Shown piece by piece: positions 10,876-21,040 of a DNA stretch of 64,000 nt (the stretch's first letter is position 1; every line of letters starts with the position of its first letter). The position numbers and the translations under genes are program-made. The notes beneath the pieces were generated by a model that was given only the letters and a program-made list of their open reading frames with translations, had not been told where the DNA came from and did no database searches. Source of the stretch: Bolinopsis microptera (lineage: Eukaryota; Ctenophora; Tentaculata; Lobata; Bolinopsidae); NCBI RefSeq assembly GCF_026151205.1, contig NC_087076.1, positions 21,384,828 to 21,448,827 of the forward strand, in the 5' to 3' direction.

Positions 10876-11564
10876 TCACCAGAGCTCGTTCTCCGTTTCC
10901 CGCTCTTTGGACCAGGTGAGCTTGCATGCTTGTGAAAGTGGGTGTAAGTACAGCTGTACTGTAGTTACATCCAATTACCCCTAATAGAACGAAGATTTAT
11001 TTTCTGACAGAAAGCTAGAAATTTACCAAAATATCGACTTTGTTCAAAATTTATTTTGATGACCACTCCTGACCTAAAATTGCACGAGAAATCGATTAAA
11101 CTTGGTTTCGGAACTCAACAATGCTTCCTTATGCCTTAAAATCCATTTTTATCGATACAATAAACATTTTGATCCTGTGGATTAATTAGTAACAGGTAAC
11201 AAATGCACAGAAAAAACCATCGCACTTACATTACATTCTTAACGGGTCGATTTCGAGTGACCAATAATCGTCGTGATGATATTTATACGTCATGCGTTCC
11301 TGATCATCATCAGCAATCAAGAGACAGGAGCGGCGATTGCTTTAAATCAACAGTTTACGTTATTTTTGTGAATTCGACCCCTGTTTTAACGGTTATCACA
11401 CTTTGTAATTGAATGTATTGGGGATAGCTTTACAAATAAGAGGACCAGTAAATAAAATTGCCACAAGTGTTTCTCTCACTCACTTTCGATGAGACACAAT
11501 GAAAATTTTTACTTAACCATAAGATTCGGAATTTTTCAACCGTTGAAGAATATCGGAATTTTAT

Positions 11565-11975
11565 AAAATGTAAGTTCAATTTTTACAAAAAATCAACGAA
11601 TCGTATGAAATTCCATTAGCAGTTAGTTCCAGAGTAGGGATCAGAGCAAAACGAAGGAATATAATTTCTTGCGGGAATCATTGAACCTGAAATATTGTCG
11701 ACAGGTTAAAATCTACTAGCAGGAACCCGTCTAACCCCTGAGTGGCGTCAAGACTCAAGAGACTAAATAAATTATTACCTATTTAATTCGCGTTTTTGCG
11801 GAAAATCGTGTTAAAGTTGATGCCGTGGTGTCAGTAAAATGGTACGGATATATATCGGACATATAGTTGTTAAAAGCCTAAATAATAAGTTACATTCACT
11901 TAATATGGTTTATGTTTAGTCATATTTATAACCCATTAATGATGTGATCTGAAATTTAATTAAGCTACAGAAGTA
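11565..11975. other. Left-arm spacer not matched in the right arm
   Basis: This segment differs completely from the corresponding right-arm segment (18,755-19,370), while sequence on both sides is nearly identical between arms. It contains a fragment of the same Helitron family found at 13,781-14,096. No ORF. Confidence 0.7.
11716..11868 (-). mobile_element. Truncated non-autonomous Helitron fragment
   Basis: It starts at CTAGCAGGAACCCGTCTA (the reversed 3' end of the family) and runs through TTTAATTCGCGTTTTTGCGG and GATGCCGTGGTGTCAGTAAA, which match the full copy at 13,781-14,096 in reverse orientation. A middle part is absent and the TC end is not clear. Confidence 0.6.
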
Positions 11976-12444
11976 GTATGTCAGGGATTTTTCAATAGCC
12001 ATTTTGGGAAAAAGTGAGGCACGCATAATGAAAGTAAGCATATTACGTAATGTTACCGGCGGCGACCTTGTAATTAGTGTGATATCATGTTCCATGTGGA
12101 AACTATACTGGATGTAACTTGATTATTACGTCATGTTCATTGCTCACGGTACATTTGTGATCTTATCGTGTAACGATCTTACCAGATTAGAGTGGGTCAA
12201 CGTGAAATAATAATGTACCACAAGCACACTATCCTTACCCTATAGATCACTTGATTGACTCATTCAATCGTTTCTAGTGATTAATTTACACCATCTGTCA
12301 ATATAACTGATTGATAATTTTAAAAGAAGGAAAACAAAATGGTTCGTAACTGGTTGGAAAATAAATGGAAATAAATTTTACGAATAGCATTAGCTGAATA
12401 ATATTTACACGATACACATTAAAATAACTTTTGACTGAATTAAA

Positions 12445-12897
12445 TTAAGGTCTTAGTTTAAATCTATAAATATCAAATCGTACACACACAATTCTTTCCA
12501 CTGTCCATTTTGTTGATGGTCTATGTAGTCGAGCATAGTCAAAGGCGTCTTGTTGCTCAATATCCTCAACAAATTGTCTATAATCAGACGGAGTTTCTAA
12601 TAATCGAGGGAGTGTAAACAGCATCGTGTTGTTTGACGGATGAAAGAACTTTAGTTCATCTGTAGTCCTGTCCTTGAGAATAAATCCAAACGCCACATTA
12701 ACTTTGAACTTCTCGTTGTATTTTGCAACAACTTCTTCAGCTTTTCTCAAGATCGCACTATTATCAGTGGTGATTATAGGAAAATGGTAAACATCTTTCA
12801 ATCGACCCTGTCTCACACTCGTTTTAATTGTGTTCCAACTCCTTTTGTAAATATCCTGATATTCTCCAGGAATCTGTGCAAGTGTGGAGCGGTCCAT
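12445..12897 (-). CDS. Gene B (left copy), 150-aa conserved element protein
   Basis: The intact frame begins MDRSTLAQIPGEYQDIYKRS and ends VRFDIYRFKLRP. It is identical in translation to the right-arm copy at 17,827-18,279. Distinctive parts are KVNVAFGFILKDRTTDELKF, FHPSNNTMLFTLPRLLETPS and a C-terminal RPSTKWTVERIVCVRFDIYR. It is a compact, probably globular alpha/beta protein with no signal peptide, membrane segment or Cys cluster. It lies about 98 bp downstream of gene A in the same direction, so the two may be co-expressed. I do not recognise an annotated domain. Identity of the two copies indicates recent arm homogenisation or duplication. Confidence 0.7.
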   Translation of the reverse strand: MDRSTLAQIPGEYQDIYKRSWNTIKTSVRQGRLKDVYHFPIITTDNSAILRKAEEVVAKYNEKFKVNVAFGFILKDRTTDELKFFHPSNNTMLFTLPRLLETPSDYRQFVEDIEQQDAFDYARLHRPSTKWTVERIVCVRFDIYRFKLRP

Positions 12898-12995
12898 AAC
12901 TAATAATATTGATAGCAGAATATTAATTTTGAAAACCAGTTCCCCAGATGCTTTTATAGTCTTTTGTTCTGGAGGTCAAATATTTTTCATTAATT

Positions 12996-13780
12996 TCAGT
13001 CACTTTGATCCTCAAATTGTGAAATGGAATTATTTTCTAGCGTGCTTTCTGATTCTGACTGATCAATTTCACTAATATTAGAATCCGATGAGTACTGTTC
13101 TTCTTCCGTGTCTGATGCCATTTCAGATTCGGACTGATCAGTCATAGAGTTATTTCCATCAATATCTGATTTCTCTTCTTCAGAATTTATTTCTTGTTTC
13201 CCAGAATCATTACTTCCGTCATCAGATGGTTCAAACAATTCATCAAGATCAGTTTTCATTCGGTCAAACATGTTGACGAGATGACTAAAATTTTCATGTA
13301 TCATTGCTTTTGCCGTTAATTTCGAAGCATTAGATATTTCATTTAACAGCTGGATTTCCTCCTCACTCAGTTTACTTGAGTCTACCGTTTTCAGTATTAA
13401 CTTGAGGACATTACGGAGTTTAGGAATATATGCAGTCACTCCGCCTATATCATTTTCAACAAAAGAGTTCCTTATTTCAATCATATCATCGATAAGATCT
13501 TCGGCTGCCAGTTCGTCAAAATCAACATCAATCTCTTGACCAACGTTTTGGTCGACAGTATTATCCATAGTATCTTGAATATCTCTAATATCATTTTCGT
13601 TTGATTCTACTCTGAGTTTGAGTACTCTGAGTTCATTTGATGGAAGAATGCTGTCCTCATATTTAACAAAGTGAGCTTCATTAGTCACACTGTCATTACT
13701 TTTCATCTCCGCACTCATGTTCCGGACAAGTCTGTCTAATTCATCGACAGTCGATTGCAGAATATTTAGGTCTGCTTTCA
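12996..13780 (-). pseudogene. Gene A (left copy), C-terminal part cut off by a Helitron
   Basis: From MKADLNILQSTVDELDRLVR to the acidic end FEDQSD this matches residues of the intact right-arm gene A. The first ~90 residues are separated from it by the 316-bp Helitron (13,781-14,096), and there is also a 2-bp frameshift at the junction. The fragment keeps an in-frame ATG at its 5' edge, so a truncated 261-residue protein without the zinc finger is conceivable. Confidence 0.75.
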
Positions 13781-14096
13781 TCTTACTATATATAAAGCGA
13801 GACGATATATATATATTTATTTATCCGTGCCATTTTACTGACACCACGGCATCAACTTTAACGCGAATTTCCGCAAAAACCGTAAAAGATATACAACTGA
13901 AACTTTTTTGACTGGGTCAAATGCTTTAATGGCCTTCAAATCAGCATGAAAAAATTAAAAATTGGCCAAGGAATAAGGATTTTAGTGCCCAAAATTTGGA
14001 CTCCCAAGTGGTGTCAAAAACGCGAATTAAATAGGTAATAATTATTTTATTCTCTCGAGCCTAGACACCACTTTAGGGTAGACGGGTTCCTGCTAG
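13781..14096 (+). mobile_element. Non-autonomous Helitron, 316 bp
   Basis: The insert begins TCTTACTATATATAAAG and ends GGGTTCCTGCTAG. Compared with the uninterrupted right arm (TTCA^TTAGTAC), it sits exactly between A and T with no target duplication. A 5'-TC end, CTRR-3' end and AT target are the Helitron hallmarks. It contains no ORF for a Rep-helicase, so it must have been mobilised in trans. The comparison with the other arm gives the boundaries to the base. Confidence 0.85.
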
Positions 14097-14369
14097 TTAG
14101 TACAATGTCCACGTAACTTTATCCTGTAAATAATCGTATCCAGGACTATCTGTTGTGAATACGTTGGCTGCTGGAAGCTTATTCTTAGTAGCGTAATCAG
14201 TACCATACTCGTAGTCGAGACTCACGGAGTCATTGGGTGAACTGTGGACCTTATTTATATTTCTGCTATCTTTCTGTGCCCGGTGATACGAGTAGCGGTG
14301 GGTGCGAAGACTTTTAGAATTTTTGTACTGCCTTCCACAACTATCACATGAATATGATTTACTGCTCAT
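14097..14369 (-). pseudogene. Gene A (left copy), N-terminal zinc-finger part
   Basis: It encodes MSSKSYSCDSCGRQYKNSKS and continues to LQDKVT, as in the right arm. It then reads WTLY because of a 2-bp insertion (GTGG versus GG) and runs into the Helitron. The C2H2 finger itself is intact. This copy cannot make the full protein. Confidence 0.75.
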
Positions 14370-14419
14370 TTGCAAGCTAGATGAAGAACTATTGAATTCA
14401 TATCAGCTGTTTAAAGTCC

Positions 14420-14427
14420 CTTATATA
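14420..14427 (-). promoter_or_regulatory. TATA-box candidate for left gene A
   Basis: TATATAAG on the minus strand lies about 50 bp upstream of the ATG of left gene A, mirrored exactly in the right arm at 16,615-16,622. Confidence 0.5.
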
Positions 14428-14512
14428 CCTCTCAGATGAGAGTGACATTAGTTGAAAGAATTAGTCGCATCGTTATTATAATACTAACTACAATAATACA
14501 ACGAAAGTTGTA

Positions 14513-15252
14513 TTATCAATAATGACGGGTATTAATGACGGGTACTGCTAATAATGACAGGTATTATCAATAATGACTGGTTTAGTGAGAGGTATTATTA
14601 TTAATGACCGGTATTATTATTAGTGACGGGTACCATAATTAATAATGACGGGTATTATTATTAGTGACGGGTATTGTTATAAATGACGGATATCATTATT
14701 AATGACGGATATCATTATTAATGACGGGTATTATTATTATTAATAATGACGGGTATTATTATTAATGGCGGGTATTATTATTAATAATGATGGGTATTAT
14801 TATTAATGACAGAATAATGACGGATATTATTATTAATGACGGGTATTATTATTAATGACAGGTATTATCAATGATAACGGGTATTATTATTATTAGTGAC
14901 GGGTATTATTATTAATGACGGGTATTATTATCATTAATGAAACTAATGACGGGTATTATTATTAATGACGGGTATTATTATTATTAATGACGGGTATTAT
15001 CATTATTAATGACGGGTATTATCATTATTAATGACGGGTATTATTAATGACGGGTATTATTATCATTAATGAAATTAATGACGGATATTATTATTAATGA
15101 CGGGTATTATTATTAATGACGAGTATTATTATTAATGACGGGTATTATTATTAATGACGGGTATTATTATTAATGACGGGTATTATTATTATTAGTGACG
15201 GGTATTATTATTATTAGTGACGGGTATTATTATTATTAATGACGGTTATTAT
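14513..15252. repeat. Central satellite, left block
   Basis: Dozens of units of TTATTATTAATGACGGGTA with variable numbers of TTA steps fill the inner end of the left arm. Units continue at 15,696-15,908 after the inserted block, then appear in reverse orientation in the right arm. Confidence 0.9.
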
Positions 15253-15695
15253 AAAGGGTCTCAATAAGAGGTCTCGACTGCCTAGGCGTCAAACCTTGGC
15301 AGTCGGTAGTTTTCCTCTGGCCCGGGATCAGCTGACCCTAGGGACCAGAGGGTAAAGGTGTAGAGACTATGTGTATCTACAAATCTTTCGAGGTTGTTTT
15401 TACAAGAGACAGGGCTTGCTACGCAAGGGAAGAAAACCGGGAGAAACAATCACAAATTATACAAATAAATATTATAAAACCTAGCAAAAAGAAATTCAAA
15501 CAATCCTACACTACTACAAATGTTTATTACATACTACAGTGTAATACACGATAAATAAATGCTGTATAATCAAGAAACAGGGCTTGCAGGGCAAGGGACG
15601 GAACACAGGAACTGGTTACAGAGTGTATAAAACAGTGATTCAGCAAGTACCCATTGGGTATTGCTGAATCTGACCCACAAAATACCACAATAACA
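15253..15695. mobile_element. 443-bp insertion in the central satellite, unidentified
   Basis: Unrelated sequence is flanked on both sides by ACGGTTATTAT (15,242-15,252 and 15,696-15,706). It is GC-richer at its left end, with short inverted repeats (GACTGCC...GGCAGTC and TCTGG...CCAGA), and contains two related segments, GACAGGGCTTGCTACGCAAG and AAACAGGGCTTGCAGGGCAA. No clear A/B box, poly-A or ORF. A retroposed short element is possible. The flanking duplication could partly reflect the satellite itself. Confidence 0.5.
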
Positions 15696-15908
15696 ACGGT
15701 TATTATTATTATTAATGACGGGTAATATTATTATTAATGACGGGTATTATTATTATTAATGACGGGTATTATTATTAATGACGGGTATTATTATTAATAA
15801 CGGGTATTATTATTAATGACGGGTATTATTATTATTAATGACGGGTATTATTATTAATGACGGGTATTATTATTAATGCGGGACGGGTATTATTATTATT
15901 AATGACGG

Positions 15909-16535
15909 AATGATAAAACCGTCATTATTAATAATGACACCCGTCATTAATAATGACACCCGTCATTAATAATAATACCCATCATTAATAATGATATCCG
16001 TCATTAATTTCATTAATGATAATAATACCAGTCATTAATAATACCCGTCATTAATAATGATAATACCCGTCATTAATAATAATACCCGTCATTAATAATA
16101 ATAATACCCGTCATTAATAATAATACCCGTCATTAGTTTCATTTCACTAATAATAATAATACCGTCATCATTGATAATACCTGTCATTAATAATAATACT
16201 CGTCATTAATAATAATATCCGTCATTATTCTGTCATTAATAATAATACCCATCATTATTAATAATAATACCCGCCATTAATAATAATACCCGTCATTATT
16301 AATAATAATAATACCAGTCATTAATAATGATATCCGTCATTAATAATGATATCCGTCATTTATAACAATACCCGTCACTAATAATAATACCCGTCATTAT
16401 TAATTATGGTACCCGTCACTAATAATAATACCGGTCATTAATAATAATACCTCTCACTAAACCAGTCATTATTGATAATACCTGTCATTATTAGCAGTAC
16501 CCGTCATTAATACCCGTCATTATTGATAATACAAC
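15909..16535. repeat. Central satellite, right block (reversed orientation)
   Basis: Units now read TACCCGTCATTAATAATAA, the reverse complement of the left block. The switch of orientation near 15,905-15,915 marks the axis of the palindrome. Confidence 0.9.
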
Positions 16536-16614
16536 TTTCGTTGTATTATTGTAGTTAGTATTATAATAACGATGCGACTAATTCTTTCAACTAATGTCAC
16601 TCTCATCTGAGAGG

Positions 16615-16622
16615 TATATAAG
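16615..16622 (+). promoter_or_regulatory. TATA-box candidate for right gene A
   Basis: GAGGTATATAAGGGACTTTA gives a TATATAAG about 50 bp upstream of the gene A ATG at 16,673, a normal distance for a TATA promoter with a short leader. Confidence 0.55.
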
Positions 16623-16672
16623 GGACTTTAAACAGCTGATATGAATTCAATAGGTCTTCATCTAGCTTGCAA

Positions 16673-17728
16673 ATGAGCAGTAAATCATATTCATGTGATA
16701 GTTGTGGAAGGCAGTACAAAAATTCTAAAAGTCTTCGCACCCACCGCTACTCGTATCACCGGGCACAGAAAGATAGCAGAAATATAAATAAGGTCCACAG
16801 TTCACCCAATGACTCCGTGAGTCTCGACTACGAGTATGGTACTGATTACGCTACTAAGAATAAGCTTCCAGCAGCCAACGTATTCACAACAGATAGTCCT
16901 GGATACGATTATTTACAGGATAAAGTTACGGACATTGTACTAATGAAAGCAGACCTAAATATTCTGCAATCGACTGTCGATGAATTAGACAGACTTGTCC
17001 GGAACATGAGTGCGGAGATGAAAAGTAATGACAGTGTGACTAATGAAGCTCACTTTGTTAAATATGAGGACAGCATTCTTCCATCAAATGAACTCAGAGT
17101 ACTCAAACTCAGAGTAGAATCAAACGAAAATGATATTAGAGATATTCAAGATACTATGGATAATACTGTCGACCAAAACGTTGGTCAAGAGATTGATGTT
17201 GATTTTGACGAACTGGCAGCCGAAGATCTTATCGATGATATGATTGAAATAAGGAACTCTTTTGTTGAAAATGATATAGGCGGAGTGACTGCATATATTC
17301 CTAAACTCCGTAATGTCCTCAAGTTAATACTGAAAACGGTGGACTCAAGTAAACTGAGTGAGGAGGAAATCCAGCTGTTAAATGAAATATCTAATGCTTC
17401 GAAATTAACGGCAAAAGCAATGATACATGAAAATTTTAGTCATCTCGTCAACATGTTTGACCGAATGAAAACTGATCTTGATGAATTGTTTGAACCATCT
17501 GATGACGGAAGTAATGATTCTGGGAAACAAGAAATAAATTCTGAAGAAGAGAAATCAGATATTGATGGAAATAACTCTATGACTGATCAGTCCGAATCTG
17601 AAATGGCATCAGACACGGAAGAAGAACAGTACTCATCGGATTCTAATATTAGTGAAATTGATCAGTCAGAATCAGAAAGCACGCTAGAAAATAATTCCAT
17701 TTCACAATTTGAGGATCAAAGTGACTGA
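16673..17728 (+). CDS. Gene A (right copy), acidic C2H2 zinc-finger protein, ~351 aa
   Basis: I chose the ATG giving MSSKSYSCDSCGRQYKNSKS; a TTG two codons upstream is not needed. Residues ~8-29 form one classical C2H2 finger (C-x2-C-x12-H-x4-H), suggesting DNA binding. Residues ~95-125 (ILQSTVDELDRLVRNM) and later segments are coiled-coil-like. A helical middle region includes IGGVTAYIPKLRNVLKLILK. The last ~80 residues are highly acidic and Ser-rich (SESEMASDTEEEQYSSDSN). The gene is intronless, with a TATA box upstream and gene B 98 bp downstream. The role is unknown. A structural or DNA-binding accessory factor of the element is the simplest inference; no catalytic motif is visible. Confidence 0.75.
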   Translation: MSSKSYSCDSCGRQYKNSKSLRTHRYSYHRAQKDSRNINKVHSSPNDSVSLDYEYGTDYATKNKLPAANVFTTDSPGYDYLQDKVTDIVLMKADLNILQSTVDELDRLVRNMSAEMKSNDSVTNEAHFVKYEDSILPSNELRVLKLRVESNENDIRDIQDTMDNTVDQNVGQEIDVDFDELAAEDLIDDMIEIRNSFVENDIGGVTAYIPKLRNVLKLILKTVDSSKLSEEEIQLLNEISNASKLTAKAMIHENFSHLVNMFDRMKTDLDELFEPSDDGSNDSGKQEINSEEEKSDIDGNNSMTDQSESEMASDTEEEQYSSDSNISEIDQSESESTLENNSISQFEDQSD

Positions 17729-17826
17729 AATTAATGAAAAATATTTGACCTCCAGAACAAAAGACTATAAAAGCATCTGGGGAACTGGTTTTCAAAATTA
17801 ATATTCTGCTATCAATATTATTAGTT

Positions 17827-18279
17827 ATGGACCGTTCCACACTTGCACAGATTCCTGGAGAATATCAGGATATTTACAAAAGGAGTTGGAACACAATTAA
17901 AACGAGTGTGAGACAGGGTCGATTGAAAGATGTTTACCATTTTCCTATAATCACCACTGATAATAGTGCGATCTTGAGAAAAGCTGAAGAAGTTGTTGCA
18001 AAATACAACGAGAAGTTCAAAGTTAATGTGGCGTTTGGATTTATTCTCAAGGACAGGACTACAGATGAACTAAAGTTCTTTCATCCGTCAAACAACACGA
18101 TGCTGTTTACACTCCCTCGATTATTAGAAACTCCGTCTGATTATAGACAATTTGTTGAGGATATTGAGCAACAAGACGCCTTTGACTATGCTCGACTACA
18201 TAGACCATCAACAAAATGGACAGTGGAAAGAATTGTGTGTGTACGATTTGATATTTATAGATTTAAACTAAGACCTTAA
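17827..18279 (+). CDS. Gene B (right copy), 150-aa conserved element protein
   Basis: This intact, intronless frame follows gene A by 98 bp in the same direction and encodes the same protein as the left copy (12,445-12,897), starting MDRSTLAQIPGEYQDIYKRS. Both copies are free of stops. The ordered motifs (VAFGFILKDRTTDELKFFHP, LPRLLETPSDYRQFVEDIEQ, RPSTKWTVERIVCVRFDIYR) make it a good probe for relatives. No nuclease or recombinase triad is evident. Function unknown. Confidence 0.75.
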   Translation: MDRSTLAQIPGEYQDIYKRSWNTIKTSVRQGRLKDVYHFPIITTDNSAILRKAEEVVAKYNEKFKVNVAFGFILKDRTTDELKFFHPSNNTMLFTLPRLLETPSDYRQFVEDIEQQDAFDYARLHRPSTKWTVERIVCVRFDIYRFKLRP

Positions 18280-18754
18280 TTTAATTCAGTCAAAAGTTAT
18301 TTTAATGTGTATCGTGTAAATATTATTCAGCTAATGCTATTCGTAAAATTTATTTCCATTTATTTTCCAACCAGTTACGAACCATTTTGTTTTCCTTCTT
18401 TTAAAATTATCAATCAGTTATATTGACAGATGGTGTAAATTAATCACTAGAAACGATTGAATGAGTCAATCAAGTGATCTATAGGGTAAGGATAGTGTGC
18501 TTGTGGTACATTATTATTTCACGTTGACCCACTCTAATCTGGTAAGATCGTTACACGATAAGATCACAAATGTACCGTGAGCAATGAACATGACGTAATA
18601 ATCAAGTTACATCCAGTTTAGTTTCCACATGGAACATGATATCACACTAATTACAAGGTCGCCGCCGGTAACATTACGTAATATGCTTACTTTCATTATG
18701 CGTGCCTCACTTTTTCTCAAAATGGCTATTGAAAAATCCCTGACATACTACTTA

Positions 18755-19370
18755 CAGACGTTTTTTGTGACGTAAACTAGAACATACACTCAAACTAGAA
18801 CATTCTAAAAGATCGATTATTACGCTAAAACCCTGCTGTAAACAGCTTACCAAATTGGCCACTGTGTATGTGCTTGTAGTCATATTATATATATGTGTGA
18901 AAAGATGCCGATTATACTTCCAGATTATTTCTCGAATAAATTCATAAGTTACTTTATAAAATAAATCATTATATTATTTTTAAAAGTAGTTGTCTTTTCC
19001 ATTTATATTGTACCAATCGCCGACTCACTTTTTCCAATTAGCCTCACCAGTGCAACGTGAATTTTATTAGAAATCGTTGGATTTGCAAAGTGCTAGTAAC
19101 AATCGGGGATCGGATGGCCACATTTTTAAATTCAAAAAATTCCTAGGTAGTAGGTTTACGAAAATTGAAAAAACAGACACTTAAAAAAGCTGCCCAACTG
19201 AAATTGCACAAATTGCAATACAATACAAAGATATCATTGGAAATAACCGTCCCGTCATTCTAACAACTCATTCCTCATTTAACTGCCACCTAACACAAGG
19301 TTTTTATACATATAACTGATAAGACAATTGCAGCGGTATCATTCACAATTTTTCGATTAACCGTTCAAAG
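18755..19370. other. Right-arm spacer not matched in the left arm
   Basis: About 610 bp here replace the 410-bp spacer of the left arm between otherwise matching flanks. It is AT-rich with no ORF or recognised repeat. Either one arm carries an old insertion and deletion, or the arms came from two variants of the element. Confidence 0.65.
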
Positions 19371-20355
19371 GTTGATAAGTGTGATTAGATTTTATAAAAT
19401 TCCGATTTTCTTTAGCGTTTAAAAAAATTCCGAATCTTATGGAAGTAAGAATTTCCATTGTGTCTTTTCGAAAGTGAGTGAGAGAAACACTTGTGGCAAT
19501 TTTATTTACTGGTCCTCTTATTTGTAAAGCTATCCCCAATACATTCAATTACAAACTGTGATAACCGTTAAAACAGGGGTCGAATTCACAAAAATAACGT
19601 AAACCGTTGATTTAAAGCAATCGCTGCTCCTGTCTCTTGATTGCTGATGATGATCAGGAACGCATGACGTATAAATATCATCACGACGATTATTGGTCAC
19701 TCGAAATTGACCCGTTAAGAATGTAATGTAAGTGCGATGGTTTTTTCTGTGCATTTGTTACCTGTTACTAATTAATCCACAGGATCAAAATGTTATTGTA
19801 TCGATAAAAATGGATTTTAAGGCATAAGGAAGCATTGTTGAGTTCCGAAACCAAGTTTAATCGATTTCTCGTGCAATTTTAGGTCAGGAGTGGTCATCAA
19901 AATAAATTTTGAACAAAGTCGATATTTTGGTAAATTTCTAGCTTTCTGTCAGAAAATAAATCTTCGTTCTATTAGGGGTAATTGGATGTAACTACAGTAC
20001 AGCTGTACTTACACCCACTTTCACAAGCATGCAAGCTCACCTGGTCCAAAGAGCGGGAAACGGAGAACGAGCTCTGGTGACGTCATAGTCATGTGACCTC
20101 AGGCTCATAATCACGTGACCTCAGACCCAATCAATTGGGGTCTGGCCTGTTCAGCCCCCTGTCACCCGATCTTGAGGTGACGTACGACAACTCGTTAACC
20201 CAATCGATGTCTGGAGGGCTGCAAATTTTCACATACCAAACTCACAACGGTTTTTCGGAGTTGTGCGAGATGACGACACATAGAGGCCGCAGAATTATGA
20301 GGACTACCAGATCCTGGTGGAACCTAAGCGATCCATGATATCACGACAGGCCCTA

Positions 20356-20364
20356 TGATTAAAG
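20356..20364. repeat. 9-bp target-site duplication, right
   Basis: TGATTAAAG immediately after GGCCCTA, identical to 10,592-10,600. Confidence 0.85.
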
Positions 20365-20409
20365 TCACTTCATAAACAAGCACATCAATTTCGTATATCA
20401 ATGGTCAAC

Positions 20410-21040
20410 TGCGTTGAATCCTGTGAAAGATGGTCTTCTATCTGATTGAAAAGATTATTTATGTGAATGATAATTTCTCCGATAAATTATTTTGATATTT
20501 TCTCATCTCTTTGAAAGGGAAAATATAATCTAATAATCACCAGTAACAATCAATACCATAGCCAATTAAATGTTGGTCAATCGAAATTAAAGTAATTTCT
20601 TGACACATTGTCTCCTATGTATAAATTGAAGAATTGTTTATTGTAAAACTGAAATTAATATTGATCAAAAAGAATAAACGAAATCACTCCTTTTTGTAGG
20701 GCTTCTCTTCCTCTACCTCGTCCAGCTCGGTCGTTTCTGTTAGGGAATTTTTAATCTTGTACGTTTTGACGATTTCCTTCATGTAGGTTTGAGCCATCCT
20801 TTTAAGCCATCCAACTGGTTTTTTGGTGAGCATTTTGTTGGGTAATACATTCCAGATAGCAGGTAGAAGCAGTCTTGGAATAAGCAGTATAATTATTTAC
20901 TTGGTAAAAAATAATAAAATATTACTCACTGTAGGCAACTTTTATTATTTTGCCCAGGTGTTTACCCCCTCCCCACTTTACTTCAACTATTTTTGATAGC
21001 TCAATGTCCTTATCCTACACCTGAAATATGAAGATACTTT
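20410..21040. repeat. Locally duplicated segment D1, copy 1
   Basis: From AACTGCGTTGAATCCTGTGA through ACCTGAAATATGAAG this block matches 25,845-26,505 closely, and its last part also matches about 27,125-27,370. It carries terminal exons of a minus-strand gene (next entry). Confidence 0.85.
20684..21014 (-). pseudogene. Exons of the triplicated minus-strand gene, copy 1
   Basis: An 85-bp exon (20,930-21,014) after GGTGTAG reads DKDIELSKIVEVKWGGGKHL and ends GKIIKVAY at a perfect donor (TACA|GTGAGT). The next candidate (20,779-20,873, acceptor TTCCAAG) continues in phase as NCFYLLSGMYYP. A further open stretch at 20,684-20,797 encodes MAQTYMKEIVKTYKIKNSLT and ends EEEKPYKKE. Frames of the second exon differ among the three copies (20.8, 26.3, 27.15 kb), so at least some copies are damaged. 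No family recognised. Copy 1 lacks the upstream exon found in copies 2 and 3; the ATM tail lies in its place. Confidence 0.45.

Larger units (their letters stand above)
10601..20355. mobile_element. 9.76-kb palindromic mobile element with two copies of genes A and B
   Basis: The ends are perfect inverted repeats beginning TAGGGCCTGTCGTGATATCA and are flanked by identical 9-bp TSDs. Homology between arms extends inward for about 4.6 kb at very high identity. It is broken by one non-homologous spacer pair (about 11,565-11,975 versus 18,755-19,370), a Helitron in the left arm, and an insertion in the central satellite. Each arm carries gene A then gene B, transcribed outward. No DDE, tyrosine recombinase or polymerase motif was recognised, so the mobilising enzyme is either A or B or lies elsewhere. 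A 9-bp TSD fits Mutator-like or some other cut-and-paste groups, but that is inference. Confidence 0.85.

Noticed and set aside
11203-11412. 69-codon frame present in both arms of the palindromic element (also 19,545-19,754, minus)
   Set aside because: Conserved only because the arms are nearly identical; composition is random-like and it points inward, opposite to genes A and B.
14513-16535. Could the regular repeats be a CRISPR array?
   Set aside because: Units of about 20 bp have no unique spacers and vary only in TTA number; it is a satellite, in an animal genome.
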